From Phoronis australis (Eukaryota; Phoronida; Phoronidae): 64,000 bases of DNA. Positions 36,301-51,300 of the stretch are shown here, in pieces (positions within the stretch are counted from its first letter, which is position 1; each line of letters begins with the position of its first letter). A model generated the notes under the pieces. That model did no database searches and had not been told where the DNA came from. It saw only the letters and a program-made list of their open reading frames with translations. The stretch lies in assembly GCA_002633005.1 (NCBI GenBank), contig NMRA01000364.1, positions 382,912-446,911 of the forward strand, in the 5' to 3' direction. Made by a program: the position numbers and the translations under genes.

Positions 36301-39300
36301 CTCAGAACAACTTCACAAAAGTAATAAATCTTACTTGGGCAAATGTACAAAGTTTCTAAGAATATCAGCGTAATGTCAAGTTTCTGGTATAATTTCTATA
36401 AATTATTTTTAGACTATGATGCACTCATAATTACTTGGCTAAACTTTTTTTCCAGAAATTCTGAAGACCAAATTTTTGTCTTAATTCTTAAGTCACTTTC
36501 ATGAAACATACCACGGGGGTCTTTTATATACACTAAACTCGTACTTTGATGGGTTTATTTTCACAATTCACTTTCACCATTGTCACTATTACAGTTATTC
36601 TTTGGGAGTTACGACGTGGGATTAGAGAAAATAAAATAAAATAAAATAGAATAAATATAACACATCCCTACATTAGTGAGTAAACACAAGGAGACAAATA
36701 AGTCGAAGTAATTTAGTTAAATTCTTAAATTCTCCAAAGGAATAATAGCGCTAAATTTTAATGAACAAATTTAAAGTAGCACTTACTTGGTTAGTTTACT
36801 ATTATGATTGCACAGTTCTTTTACTCGCTCCAGGTTTCCAGATTTTGCTGCTTCGTGGACATTGGGTCCACGCATAATTTTCAGCTCTTCATCTTCTTCC
36901 GCTTCTGATTGGTCGGTTCTGGAATCGATCTCTTGTTGCGCCTGAGCTTTCTTGGCAGCAGCTAACCCAGCCTAAAGTACACAGAAAGTGATGATGTAAT
37001 CAAAAGAAGTTGATGAGGAAATTCACTTAATATGCATTGTCATGGAGTTACATTTGCATATTGCATTAGTCATGTAATTACATTTGAGCAAAACAGCATG
37101 GCAAAAAATGTTTTTAATTGGATGGTGGACTTCTTATACAGGCAAAAAGTCAATCAAAGTTTATGAGGGAATATTTTCAACACATGAAATTTATTTCATA
37201 GATATCGCACACTAAAACCAATGAGGAATGCAAAAAAGCCAGAATGCTTGTCAAGTCTTGAAATCTTCTAAAGCTGAAGAAAGCTTTGTCATAATAGCAA
37301 GGAAATTAAGCAAAAAGTGCCCGTGTGTGAAGCATTTTGTGTTGGAAGCAGGGTTGCTAAGTGGGACATCTGCACTTGGTGTTCGTCAAAAGCTACAGAA
37401 CCAAAAGTTCAAACAGATATAAGTTAACTTGTTTTATTCTCGAAGGTAAATGTCATGCTTTGTGCTCCAGGTAATATTTCATACCTGTACACAGCAATAT
37501 TTGAAACCATAATCAAGTGATGACTGATTTAAAAACACAGAAATGTGAATGAACAAGGGTCAAAATATGTTTATACTTTACTTTAACTATATACTATGAG
37601 CACACTAACTGATAATCAGAGTGTCCGTAATTTCCACTAAAATATAAACTGGCAGGCAACAAAAATCATAAATCATAAAATGATACAGAGCATCACACAG
37701 GCATTACACACTACCTCTTCATCCTCAAAGTGAACCTTTTTCTGAAATTTTCACCAAGACATAGACTTAAAAAGTATTGCCAAAAAAGTATCTATACTTC
37801 AGAAAGGCAGCACAGCGAATATCACACGGTGGGTAATTGGTATCAGGGCAAAAGATTTTCATCATCTACACTTCAATAGTGACGCAAACAAAAATAGCAT
37901 ATTAAAGTTATCAGATGTGGCAAAAAATGACCAATCGTAATCCTTAAACGCATTCACTAAGTCCCATGTTAGTGCAAAGTCAAGCTGTAGTTCAAACTTC
38001 AAACTGGAAAAAGTAAGTTCACATGCAATCGATGTACTCTATTCAACTCGCGTTGTTATCATGCGTACATATGATTAACTGTCAAAGGCAAAGTAGTTCT
38101 CAACCATGGTGCTGCATTTGGCTTAACTCAAGTTCAAAGTCTCTGACTCATCACTTCATGTAACCAATACACGAAAATTGCTGGGTGCTTTTTAAATAAA
38201 ACTTACCAGAAACCCAGACATGTAATCGTCCTTCTTTAGACTGCCAGAGTCAGACAATTTGCCATCTCCCTCAGAATCTGACACAGCTGGTTTTTGTTCT
38301 TGTTCAGAATCCGACTTGCCCCTTTCATTTTCCGAGTCCGAAGTGGCGCGCAGGATACCCTTCTTTTTCTCTGGCACTTCAGGATTATCTATTATCGCTG
38401 TTTCTCCTTCAGTCTCTGAGTCGCTCGGTGCTGCCTCACTTTCACTAGCATCAGATTTCACAGAGAACTGTGGTTTGTCTGAGTCAAATTCTGATTTGTC
38501 ATCTGACTTCTCATCTGATTGTTTATCTTCCCGCTCGCCTTTATTGTGCAAAAAACTGACATCTTTCTCAACAGGCTTACTATTGAAAAAGTCATCCTCA
38601 TTTTTTGCTGACTCAGCCTCTGAAGCATTGTCTTTGACCTCAACCTCGTATTTTTTCTCAGGTTCATCAACACTTCGATGAGAAGTGCTCCGACTAGTAC
38701 TCAAATCCGTATCCGTTTCTGTGTCGGTGACGGTATCCGATTCCCGACTTTTGTCCTCGGTCACTGATTTTTTCTCGTCCGCACGGTAACTGTCATTACC
38801 CTGTAGGCTGGTGTTCACTGACTCGTTGCCTTGTGACCTAGCAGTGGATGGTGCTGACCGCGGTGTCATTGAAGCTGAAGTGGCAGTACTGGTGGTGCTA
38901 CGAGCAGACGACATTGAAGTTGAGCTCCTGGGACTGTCGAGCTTATTGCCAGGCTTCGCCTCTTCACTTGCAGCGGGTGATGCACTCCGTGCGGTGCTAC
39001 TGTCGCCATCTGTTAGGCAAAAAGAAAAGTTTCTAATTTACCACAGCATTTACGATAACAATTAATACATATCTCTCTCAGTGTGCATATGTTAATCAGA
39101 GCATTATACACGATTTTAGAAAGGCGAGATTATAGAATGCTTCAGCAGGTTTTAGCTAAACTTCAAGATTCAAATACGAAACAATTTTTTAAAAAATTGT
39201 GTAAATGTATCCAACAACTAAGCCCACAAATAGGTATCTTGTATTATTTAATACGTTAGACTCAGGGAGAAGTCTTGCATAAAATTCTCCCATGTGACAA

Positions 39301-42300
39301 ACTTCCAAGTCGTTTACAGAAATATACCAATTGAATGGAGAATCAAGATTTCAATCTACACTTTATCTTATCAACCACTCATTACACATACCTGATGCGA
39401 TATTCCTTTGTGTAACTGGCTTAAGTTCTCTCATAGTTATGCCTTCCCCTTCTCGAGCAGACAACCATTTGTCGCAAGGAAACTCGTAGCTTTGCCGCAA
39501 GATAGGGTCTCGAACAGTCACGCTTCCCAAAAACCAGCCGGATCCTGAAAGCAATTGATGACTGATTGCCTCATATTCAACAGACGTAAAGATTACAGAT
39601 AAGAGTAAAATACGTCGCTGCATACACAAATAGCCACAACCATGCTGATAGTACTTTACATTTTACTATGTTTCAATCAGCATTGATGGCTCAATTAGAT
39701 ACATTTAGTAAACTCTGCGCATGTGTTCATTCAAAGAAACAAAACTCATCCCACGCCATTAACAGCCACGTTGCATCAGATGGGCACACTGAGTAAACAT
39801 TCGGGTCTGCCCCTGTAACATCATGTAATTGCACATTAAATTAAAGGGACATCATTAGTGAGAAAAGTCGTTTTTTGAGACAAGTCATAACATGGAATAA
39901 AGCTTACAATATCAGCGGCGAGTGCTACACCCCAGGATGCATGGCAGGTTAATTTTGTTTTTAATCGGTGAAAGTCGCCAGCCTCAATTTCAGCAAAATG
40001 ACTGGCAGAAAATGGCAAATATTGGCAGTTTATAATGAAATCAGAAAACTCTGACTACAGATTTTGTAGTTTCGTTGCTCTGGCCAAAGTTAATGACTAA
40101 AAAATGAAGTTTATCTCATCCAACTCAAAAAAGCATTTTTCAGTCACAGTACAAGCCTCTTAGGGACCGTTCACTAATCGCTGTATGCACGAGTGTACAA
40201 AACACCCACTTAATGCGATGCCCCTCCAGATAGAAAAAAGCATACATTAAAAAGCAATCCAAAAGCCCCTCCCACACATTAAAGCAAATAATTTTTGTAA
40301 AAAAAAATGTTTTCATAGAATGAGAAATTAAGGACTTCAGTTATATATCCAGTCAGATTTCGAAGCAGCCATGACAGATGAAATTTAAAAAATAACACAA
40401 GCCACAACACTCACCTATCTCTGTTCTGTGGTGGCCTATTTTGATTTTGTCCAGCTTCCCAAGATGATAGAACGTAACCATGAAGGTGTCCTTTTGTCCT
40501 TTCTGGAATTTGACTTTGTGATTCTTTGATGTGAGCAGCGGGAGTTCTGGAGAGCGGCCTCGTTCACCATACAGGATAAGGAAGATGTCTGCTTTGGTAC
40601 TGGCACCAATACGCGTCCCTGTGCGAACTATGACCTTATAGGTCACCTCTTGACCGTCAGCCACAACTGTCTCCGACTGAAAAGGGAAAAATCGACCACG
40701 TCATGCACAATGGAGTTGCACCCCTGTGAATATTTTTATTGGATAAATAAATTATTCAGGGTCCATATCGTGCAGATGCAAAATATTGTCAATACTTGAT
40801 CAGGAGATAGCTGCTATAATTGTTGAAACTTAAAGCGGTATTTCATTGTTGTTTAACTGTCAATGTAGCATTCTTAACCAAAGTGCTTTGGGGTTTAAAA
40901 ACATTATCACACTCATCGGATCTTCAGTTGTTGCTGAATGGGCCATCAACTAAAGTCACAGGCAATTAAAATGCATTCATGCCCATTTCTGAATTTTAGG
41001 GTTGACCGCCCATCAATCTTTTTTTGAGTCGCTGATGGTTTCGATATTCTAATTAATCACAGAAGTAAGACTCCTATCACAGTAACGTATATTACAAGGC
41101 TAATTTTATGAGTGGCGAAAAACCTAGTCCAATTTTTATTTTTTAGCCAGCTAAACAAGACAAAGTTCAACTTTATAGCTACTAATATCCACAGGTTCAG
41201 AGTCACTGGGATCAAACAAAACCTTACATGGTCATATTGTAGCAGCAGCTCCCTGCCTGTCTGACACCCCGTGTCCTCAACCAATGGGATATCCTCATCG
41301 GTCATCAATTCTTGGTCACCAGCCTCATCACCTACACCAAGAGATTATCATTAGGACATTTAAGCAGCCAAAAGGTTAAGACACATTGTGTGAGAAGCTC
41401 GGAATTCACTATGTTGCAATAGACAAAATTTGTTGGACAAACAAACAACAATGTTCATGATTAATAATCTTCATCTCATCAGTATTTGCTCAAGCTCTCT
41501 GTATCTTTTTCAGTAATTCGCAGCACGTCAATAAAGCAGACGGCATAAGAAAGCTAATGATTAAAATGACAGCTGCTATAAATCGAGACTGTTCTTGTCT
41601 CATCCTCTGGCAAAAATAAAATGACACAGGGTTACTAATCATGAAAAATCGTTGCGTGTTCAACAAATTTTTTCTATGGGAAGGGATGCTGCCAAATTAT
41701 TGCAACAGCGCAATAATCAAGTCAAGAAGAATAATTCCATGGATTCTGGTGGCAGGGATCTTGAACGCTGTCATCAAGGTGAAAGGGTTTCTGCTCAGAA
41801 AATAAGACCAAAGAGCACAGTTGATTCCCGGCCGATTCCCTGGTTCTAGTCTCAAACCAGCTTCAGTGGTGGAGTGATGTGATATTGTTGAGAGAGGGTG
41901 ACCAAAAGAAGTATGGTTTCAAAATAAGTTGAGACACAGACCAGAACCAGCTATGCTTTCTTTAAACTAATAACAAGAGGTTGTTTCTCCATTAACACAA
42001 CCTAAAGAATATTGTATAACATAGCATAACAGGCAAGCTATGCTACTATTGACATCACATTCAACATTGCAAAGAATTACGATACGACCCCAGTTTTAGC
42101 TTGAAATAGGAGTTGGGTTAAACTGAGATTCTTCACAATAATTTCTTGATACACTCTCAAAGACGACACTGTCATTTTTTGACAAATCAAAGGGAGATCA
42201 TAAAGTTTGAATTTAGACAGCCATTGTGAATTGAATAACACAATGTTTAAAAAGACACCAGTAGACTATAGCCACAGCATTACCCATGCTATGAATGGTC

Positions 42301-45300
42301 CAAATGAATTTCATATTTTCATTACTAGCTGCAAAGCGGCAGGATTCAATGATGACATAGGACCAGTACTAGTCCCAATTAACTTTTATGCATCATACAT
42401 AATCGAAAAGGTGAAATTATAAATGGAAAATGGGAACTAATTCCTGTCCAACTTGCCTGAAGAGAGATCTACATCCTGCCTAGGGATCCACTTGCGTCTG
42501 GTTGTCTGTGACCTGGGGGGTTTTGACGACCATGGCCGCACGTTGGCACGCTTTTCGTTGCCACCAGTCTCATTGTCACTAGCATCACTGAAATCATTGA
42601 AGTTTTTGGGCTGGTCCAGTCTTGGCTCTGGCATTGCCCTGGGGGTCCCTAAGTCAACGTCGTCACCCACATAGTAGTCACGTGGCGATGGGTCAGCCGA
42701 CACCCCGTTCATGCTGGGGGTGCCTACTCCGTTCATCCCGGGGGTGCCTGCCCCGTTCATCCCTGGGGTACCTGCCCCACTCATGCTTGGGGTGCCTACA
42801 TCGCGATTGTGATCAACACTCATAGGGGGAGTGCAAACTAAAGGTCCATCACCATAACCCGAGCGAGCTTGGTAACCCGGATGTGGTCCAATACTGGACG
42901 CTGCTCCTACACTAGATGGCGCTTTGCTTCCACGAACGCTAGGCGCTTTGACACTTCCTGGACCCTTAGTAGAATGGGCAGCACTTCTAGGTGTATTATT
43001 TTGTGACACACTTCGAGGGGAGTTGCCCTGAGCCAGACTGCGAGGAGTCGGCGATTCATCGCTCTTCATGGATCGAACGCCAGGAGTGGGCGTTCCGTGT
43101 GGTCTGACCCAGTTGTTGTGCAGTTTGCGCTCCTCACTTGAGTCAACTTTTTGCATCTGTTCCCTGAAATTATTAGGCAAAACACATATGTAACAACAGG
43201 AGTCTAAGAGTGAAATACTAAATTGTAGATAAGTCTCTCAAGACAAAATGAAATCAAACATAAATTTTCAAAGCACAAATACACATGGCTTGGTCCAAGA
43301 GGCACTGTCAGTGGAAGGGTTGGCACTGGACTTGGTTATAGCATTTAAAACTGATAAAAAAATGAAAACAACGTTGTAAAATTTTTAAATGTATCAACCT
43401 TACATAGTTACTTGTCTGACAGTCTTACGATATATTTTCTATCATACAAATCCTCACCAAATCTGCAACATAATCACTTATTACAGATTACGCTTGAGTG
43501 TTATCAGCAATTATATTCAGTCAAATATCTACAAAGTCCTAGGATTAATTCGGCCGGAAGAAAGTAAACATTTTTCAAAAGCAGAAAGCCTCCAGAACTT
43601 GAATTTTGACTTCACAGAATGTGCCATTAATTTGGTCATGTGGCCATGTCTTTTTAGTAAAGTTTAACGAAAAAAAGATGCATTATATAGAAACATCAGC
43701 ATCAATAAAATGACCAAATTTTGTTTCATAAAAATGTTCAAGATGAAATTTCAAAAATGCTATAACATTTCAAAAAATCTTCATTTCGTTTTAGCTTCAT
43801 GTAGGTTTAGATTTTTTGCATAAAAGTAATGGAAATCCTAATTTTTGAGGTCCCTCATGCAAAATTGGAAATTTTTAAAAAAATAGACTAACAGCATTTT
43901 GGAAAACATTGCATAAAGCCCAGTATCCGAAAGTTTCATATGAATCTAATCGGTTATTTCTGAGAAGCCATGTTTCAATCTTAGCCAAATTGTGGGATGC
44001 TACAAAATCTTAAAGTACAACCCAGCAAGTTGAAATATAGTCCACCGTTAACTTTCACAGCGTGCAAGCACTCGTGCTCACGTACCTTAGCCAATGAGGT
44101 ATGTTTGCTTGATCTTGTTCTGGGGCCACATTTCTCGGTGAGCTGCCATTCTGTTTGTGCTCATCAGCCGAGTTGTCGTTGGATACATAAGCACTGTCGT
44201 CACGGCGCTGAGCTAAGTAAGTGTCATCAAACGACTGAAATTGTGAAAGACCACGTCACACTCTTCTGGTGGCACGTGACAATTTCGGTTTCTGCTTCAT
44301 ATTAATAATCCACTTTCCACGTTATAATTATGCTTTTGAAATTTTTGATTGTCGAAACACAGCATCTGAACTCACAGAAATCTACATTTTACTTATTGAA
44401 AAGAGATACCAGACCAACAAATGAGACTGAATTATTTTATTCAACATGAAAAGTTGCAGCCAAAGAAACAATTTCTTGTCATGATCTTTGCATTAACTGT
44501 TCATTCACTTCATATCTAGCCTGATCGTCTCTTCTTGTGGAATTCCTACTATCTTTTCACTTAAACCTACTTTCTGCTCATTTTTAAAACCTTAAAAGGT
44601 CCAATGTATCCCATTTGGTAATTTTGATATCAAAACAATAACTTTGGAATTAAGATGAATATTTACTAATATAAAATGGATTTCTAGGAAAAATAATGAA
44701 TTATTGTTGGAGACTGAAGAAAAGGGGTTAAAATTAACCGGTTGGTCATAATATGTTGAAAGGAATATGTCTGCCAATGGTTGGTCATAATGTGTTGAAA
44801 GGAATATGGCTGTCAATAGTTGATCATAATGTATTGAAAGGAATATGGTTGTCAATGGTTGGTCAAATTGTGTTGAAAGGAATATGGCTGTCAGTGATAC
44901 CACAACTGCACACTAGATGGAATCACTATATACTGGTCAGGGACAATTTAAGTTTTATACCAAACAAAAAGAATGCTTGGCATGCTCTCAAAACAAAAAT
45001 AGTTCAGAAGGTATGAGTAAAAACTCTTATTTCAACTCTATAAGAATATAGAGTAAATATATGAAATATCATAAGATGAACATATATATGCAACAGGGGA
45101 TCAAGCCACAATTATGTGAACAAAGACAATGAAAAGGACAAGCTGTTAGTACTGAGTCATAAAAACATGTGATTGGGGTAGACCAAGACATTAAGGTTGT
45201 TGTAAGGACAAATTTTAAGAGTTTGAAATTAAAGCAACTTAAGGCCAACACTTTTTAAATTGTGCATGAACGTGCAAGAAATGAGCGGTTACTAGTAAAC

Positions 45301-48300
45301 TGAGTGTTTTTTCAGATGCTTACTCCATACTCAGTGTCCGAGTACAAACTGACGATTTAGGACAACTGAGCTAGAAAAGCCTTTCGCAAAACTCTGCGTG
45401 GCAAATGACATCTGCACCACAATCACATGTTATTTTCTTGACCTTGCAGCTGTTAGTACTAAGGGACATGACAGGGGCATTTCTATTACTTACATCCTTT
45501 GGGGGCAATTCTGCGGATATCATCTAGAATTGTAGTGAATATCATAAGATAACCAGAAGATGTTGTGGAAAAAGGTTTTGAAATTACGAAACTAGGAAGA
45601 CAGTATAGGAGAATATATCTGCAAAAAGGATGTCCTCGAGGTACATCCTGCCAGAAGTAGGAATTTCTTCAAATCATAATAAAGGGAATTGTGCTACAAA
45701 ACTGGTAACTAGACGAAGCACCAAATGTGATACTCCTATATATGACAGGGATAATTTTAGGAGCATGACCCTGCATCATTGATGCATAGTTGGTACATAA
45801 TGATTGCAAAACTCAGGCCAAAGCGTGCATTATAACTGTCGCAACTTCACCTGATTTTGTTTCGAACGATACGCATTGTATTCAGAATACAATGCAGAGC
45901 AGGCGACCAAAACAACAATTTTGCGAAGACCAAAACATTACCGTAGAGGCAATCTCTGACCACTGACACAGTTTGAAGAAGTTTGCGATTAGTTTTCTAT
46001 TCACTTTCTTACCTTCTGCTTAATTGGAACTCTTCTGCCATGGAGATCATAAGTGTAACGTGATCCTCTACGTCTGCCCATGGGCCCATTAGCACTGACT
46101 GGTCGGTGAGGTGGATAGGTCTCTACTTCGGCGAATTGTTCTTCATCGTTAGTAACTTCAGGAAGTTTATCAGCCTGGATAAAACAATTCAGTGTAAGAG
46201 CAGATGGCAAAGAACTCAGCTGAAACTACGGCAGACAAGCAACCAATGCAGGGAGCTGAAAGACTATTATTTGGTCATCCTACAGAAGCCACAACTAGCA
46301 AATGGTCACACCAGTGCTCGAAAACTCGAAAATGTTGACTCGAAAATACAAGTAACAGCATCCTAGGATTGGCTGAACTCTTCAAAGCATGGTTTAGTAT
46401 CCATTTAATATTTAGCTGGCAGTCTTAACATACGTTGACTGCCACATTCTATTAGCCAAAAGAACAAGACAAAAACATACAATCACATAAAATGAGAGTG
46501 TTAAAACATACATCAAACAGAATATGCTAAATTCTATCACATTTAAAATAATTAAATCTTACTTGAGCAAAAATGCAGAGTATCTTTGAATACACATAAC
46601 TTTTAGTTACGTCTATAAACTACTTCTAAGCTGTGATGCGCTCACAATTATTTGGCTTAACTTTTATTCCGCAATTGAGAAGTTGGAGCCTGAGACCGAA
46701 TTTCTGTCTCAAGTCTCAAGTCACCTTCCTAAAATGTAAAATGAACCCCAGAAGAAGTTAGTGTGAAATAAGTTGCATTTCGCAAGCAGAAACGAGTCTT
46801 ACTCTGAATCGTGTCTGTGGGGCTGAGGTAATCTTTCTGTTCATTCCTTCCTTTTTATTGGGCATGTCAACATCAAGGGCTTCCTGCAAAACAGATTGTT
46901 AATTAAAATCAGTCATTTTAGTGTCTGGTCAAACAGTTAAAAAATAGCAGCTTACCCAGGTGGGTCATTGTTAATTGATTTTTAAGTGTAGGCTACGTAA
47001 TTAACGGAATAAGTCCTCTTCAACATTGTAACTACTTACCGTAGCACACAATAATTTGGTGGCCACGTTGACCAGTCGATGGGCCTCGTCTTTGGATATG
47101 TTGTGAGGGGGCCGGGACCGAAGTAGTGGGTACCCACCTTTGAACGCCCTGAAATAAAACACACTCAGGGTATTAGAGTTATTTCATTACCATAAAATGA
47201 ACAAAATAATTGCAGTAATATTTGTTGTTATATTTTTCAAAGGTTTCTAACGTCTTTAAGAATGATCATAATTTCTCAGAATCATTTTCTGATGATAGCT
47301 TTGGCATTGATCTTTAAAAATGACATAACATTTAATTGGCATTCAACTTATCTTTCATGAAAAAATGAAAAATTAAAATTTTACTTATCGGTCATATAAT
47401 TATTGTGTACAAAATGGGCGCTATAATCATCATAAACATAAATCATATAATGCATAAACATCATCTTCAATAAAACAGGAAGATGTCACAGTTATTAAAG
47501 TTCAATAAAACTGAAAAACAGACGCTTTAGAAATTTTAGTACATAAAACAGCCAAAAACAGACTTAGTTTGCCAAATAATACCTTAGTAAAAACAACACA
47601 AAATTCAAAGTAATGCAGGCAAGAATGAAAAAAATAATGTGCCTGTCACAGTTTTAAATCTGAAGTTAACAGGAGCTTAAGTCGCTGGAATCAACGTTTT
47701 ATTTCTGTAATGCTATGTAATAGTCAAAGTGCATTTTATACGATTTTTATCAAAAATGCATATGAGAAGTTAACAATTGCTAAAACATGCTTCCTCGCTT
47801 TACAGTAACAATCCAGTAGCTGGACTCACAAACAAAAAACACCAATCAGCAATGAGTCTTCAGACGTGTTTAAAGATTACAGCCGTCAGATTTGTCCAGC
47901 TGTACTTAAGAGCTAGCCACATGTTGGATCTGCAGGCCACAGTGTTTCCTGAGCCCAGGATCATATTAGAACGTAAGAAAACCATTTCCCTACCTTGTAT
48001 ATCTGCATAGGTTGCCAAGTTCCAGTAATTTTATTAGTATCCCTGAACAACCACTTGGACTAATCCTAGCAACACTTCCTAGTTCGTTATAAGTGCCAAG
48101 CACATTGACGATATCTATATTAACTTATAAGTTCCCTGATTTAATGCTTGAGATGGCCTACGAATGAGCGTTCACAAACTAAAGCAAAAAATGCTAACAT
48201 TTTGAGTAACTGAATGTCATTTAAAAATGTACAAAAATGCTTCATTGTGTTTCACAAAAACAAAAATGCTCGCTTCCACCCAGTGTAGTTCAGTTGTCAC

Positions 48301-51300
48301 CCCTTTAGAAATCAAGTACTTGAGAGTTGCAGTTCATTTCTGACAAACTTTTTCACACCCTAAGAGTTTCGGAGAGATATAACATGTTTTAGATATAAAC
48401 CATCACCTTTTACTTTTCTTCATGGGTACACCGAAGCCAGACATTTCTCGCTTCAACCTTGACCCCATTCTTGGCGTGTTCTCATAGCACGCCTCAGGCA
48501 GGAATGGATGCTGAAAACAATTGAGAAAAATAAACAACGTGACACATGAAATAATCACACAAAGTCACACAGCAATTTTAACAGCATACGCTCAACTTTC
48601 TGTTTTTATTCGATAAAACAAATGCTATTCAAAAGACCAAAAAATAACAAGTAAGCATTGTGCACAATTTTGAAGAATTGCTTCAAACTTTTTAAAGTAA
48701 AATAACAAAAATAGTACATTTACATTATTAGGATTTCTTAAAAATCCTTTAAAATTGTCACACACAAACCGCAGGCTATAAAATCCCAATAAACTGAACT
48801 TTAATTTTTTTCCAACCAACCAAGGTAAATCCAGTACCTAGCAAAGCGCAGACGTAAATTGCATAGCTAACTTGAGTGTTCCCATCAGCTTCAGTAGATA
48901 ACACACATTGGAGTTATCAATAGGAGACACAGTCACCATCAAAGTTATCGTAAGGTGGCGCAATATGACCTTCACCATTGTCACAGCAGTGACACCTGCC
49001 GATAACTTTGGTGAACACTGAAGTTGAGCGTTCCCACTGTAGGGAAGTGTCAACGTTTTGCTGTTAATTTAAACTGTTTATTGTGAAGTAAAGTTGAGAT
49101 GTTAACTTCCATCCAAGACCAAATTTAAGCAATCCCACTGACCAATGCTCTCCAAAACACCGAAGTGTGTGAAAGGTGACCAAACAAAAATTGCGCATAA
49201 GCCACAAGCAGAGGTCAGTCCTGTGTTCCTGTCGTATAAAAAACCGGCAACTTCGAAGACGTGACAAGACAAAAAACAAAATCCATGCAGGCACAACAAT
49301 TGGATATCAAGTTCTTCACAATTTCACATGACAAAGGAGTAAACCAACATGAAGCATGATAATTCGAGTCAACTTGACACAGAATGCATCGACGCAGTCA
49401 CTCTGTCGGCAAGCACTGTAAAACCTCACCAATTTCGGACAAGAATGATTGTCAAAATTACCCTTCTCTTTTATTTTTCAAGATCCAAAGCTTTTCAAAA
49501 TATTTTTGATGATAGCTACATATGGTAAAGTATTAATTAAATGCTACATATCTTTTACCAATTAATGAGAAAACAAAAGTTCATTTTAGTTCCAATTCAA
49601 TGCAAGTGAAATTTATGTGTGATGATTTTGTTGTTTCAACCGTGATGACGTCTAAATGCAAACGGGTGTCAAGACAAAGCAATCATCTCAACAAATTTGC
49701 ACAACCCCACCATTGTATTACAAGGCATGCGTAAATTTATTTCAGATTGAACCCCAAGCTCTCTCTGGTCTGACAGTAGTTCTGAAAAATCTAAATAAGG
49801 AAGATGCATAGATCACCGAGCAACACTGCCCCTTTTCTTAGTGTCAACCATGACATATACAGACAATTGTGAAGCGAAAAAGCCAAGTTGGTTCTGGTCT
49901 TTACACTGAGACCTGCACTGCCCGTATGTACTTCAGTCAGGGTTTCATATTTTTTGAAAAGCTACACACAGGAACATTTACCAAAGGTTTGAAATGCCGG
50001 AATTTACAAAGAATCAAGTAAAAAACAAACCAATCACCATTTTTGCTTGTCTCGGTGTATTGTCATTTTTTTGAAAGAGACAACAACTAAAAAAATATCG
50101 CACCAGTGACTCTACTTTAAAAAAAAATAAGATCAGAACCAACAATGCTTTTTGGTACAAAATAATGGCATGCTCTGTACACTTGCAACAGACTTCTAAT
50201 AAATACACTCTGAAGAAACAAAATCAATGTAACAAACTTTGCAGAGACCAATCAACATATTCAATAGTGCATTGAGGGGGTGCTTAGAAGCTAAGCTGAG
50301 TGTTGTTGTGAATTCAGCCCACACACAGGTAAATAATATTTCCCAGAGTACATCAGGGATGGGGCGTTTACCTTCGACTTGTCTCCTTTGCCAGACTGAC
50401 AATACATCAATTTAAGTAAGAATTATGTTTAGGGACAAAACCAATATCTTATGACAACAATTTTAGATCACATAAGCAGAAAGACGTCCTTTGTTTAGCT
50501 TAGTAACAAGGTTTGCATACACTAGTGTTGAAAACCGGTTTTAACCATGCTGCATGCTCGAATGAACACCGAAGAGGAAATTGAAACAAACACAGAGCTT
50601 TATAATTTCAATTGAACTAAACCAACTTGTTGGCTGTTAAAGCCAATCACTTTTACAATTCAGCTCTTATTTATAATCATAACTGGCCATCTAAGAACCA
50701 GATGTTTAAACAGATTGAACTCATCAAAGTCAACACTATTTTCTAGTAACTACATTTAAACTGCAATTTAGTACTATTTTTCAATTAAAAAGTGACAATT
50801 GCTTATCGGAATTGATAAATTGTGTTTCACTTCATTGCTTATAGTACAAGCAGATGAATACCCAGGGGGCGGGGAACACTTGGAATGTTTACATTACAAG
50901 ATGGATACGAATGTAAACCCATCAGCAAGAAGATTTACATCTGGTGCTTATAACAAATTTTGTTTGGAAATAACGGTAATTCTCCACTTTTTTGCACAAA
51001 AATAGCTGCCAAAATTGCTGGTCTGTTCAATTTTCAAGGGCTGATTATTATGCTGGAACTAATGTAAATTTTACCAAATGTTTTAAAAGAAATTTACCCA
51101 ATAGACTTTAATTTTCTTCAACATTATTTTTGTGGAGAAATTCAACAAAATAGTCGATTACATTGGGTGCTAACCTGGTGAAGAACTAGCATAAAATATT
51201 AACAGCTTTGTATCCCTAATGAGCAGCGATTAACGAGAGTAAGACAGGGGCGGTTTTGCTGATCTTGTCACCATGACGACGAGAGATAATACTGAGCAAA

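Larger units (their letters stand above)
34573..36971 (-). other. Large gene, exons 18-21: ankyrin repeat block
   Basis: Exons 36971-36787, 35917-35802, 35323-35197 and 34770-34573 encode consecutive ankyrin motifs. The recognisable cores are NVHEAAKSGNLERVKEL, TPLHISSTHGHVEVVRWLAA, TAMHLASLNGHVQCMMVLHA, SPLHLASMRGHLETVKWLVA and a degenerate TPADVADEYEHEEVFDFLK. The TPLHxAxxxGHxxxVxxL consensus is well kept in repeats 2-4. Exon boundaries fall at similar points in adjacent repeats. Confidence 0.93.
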
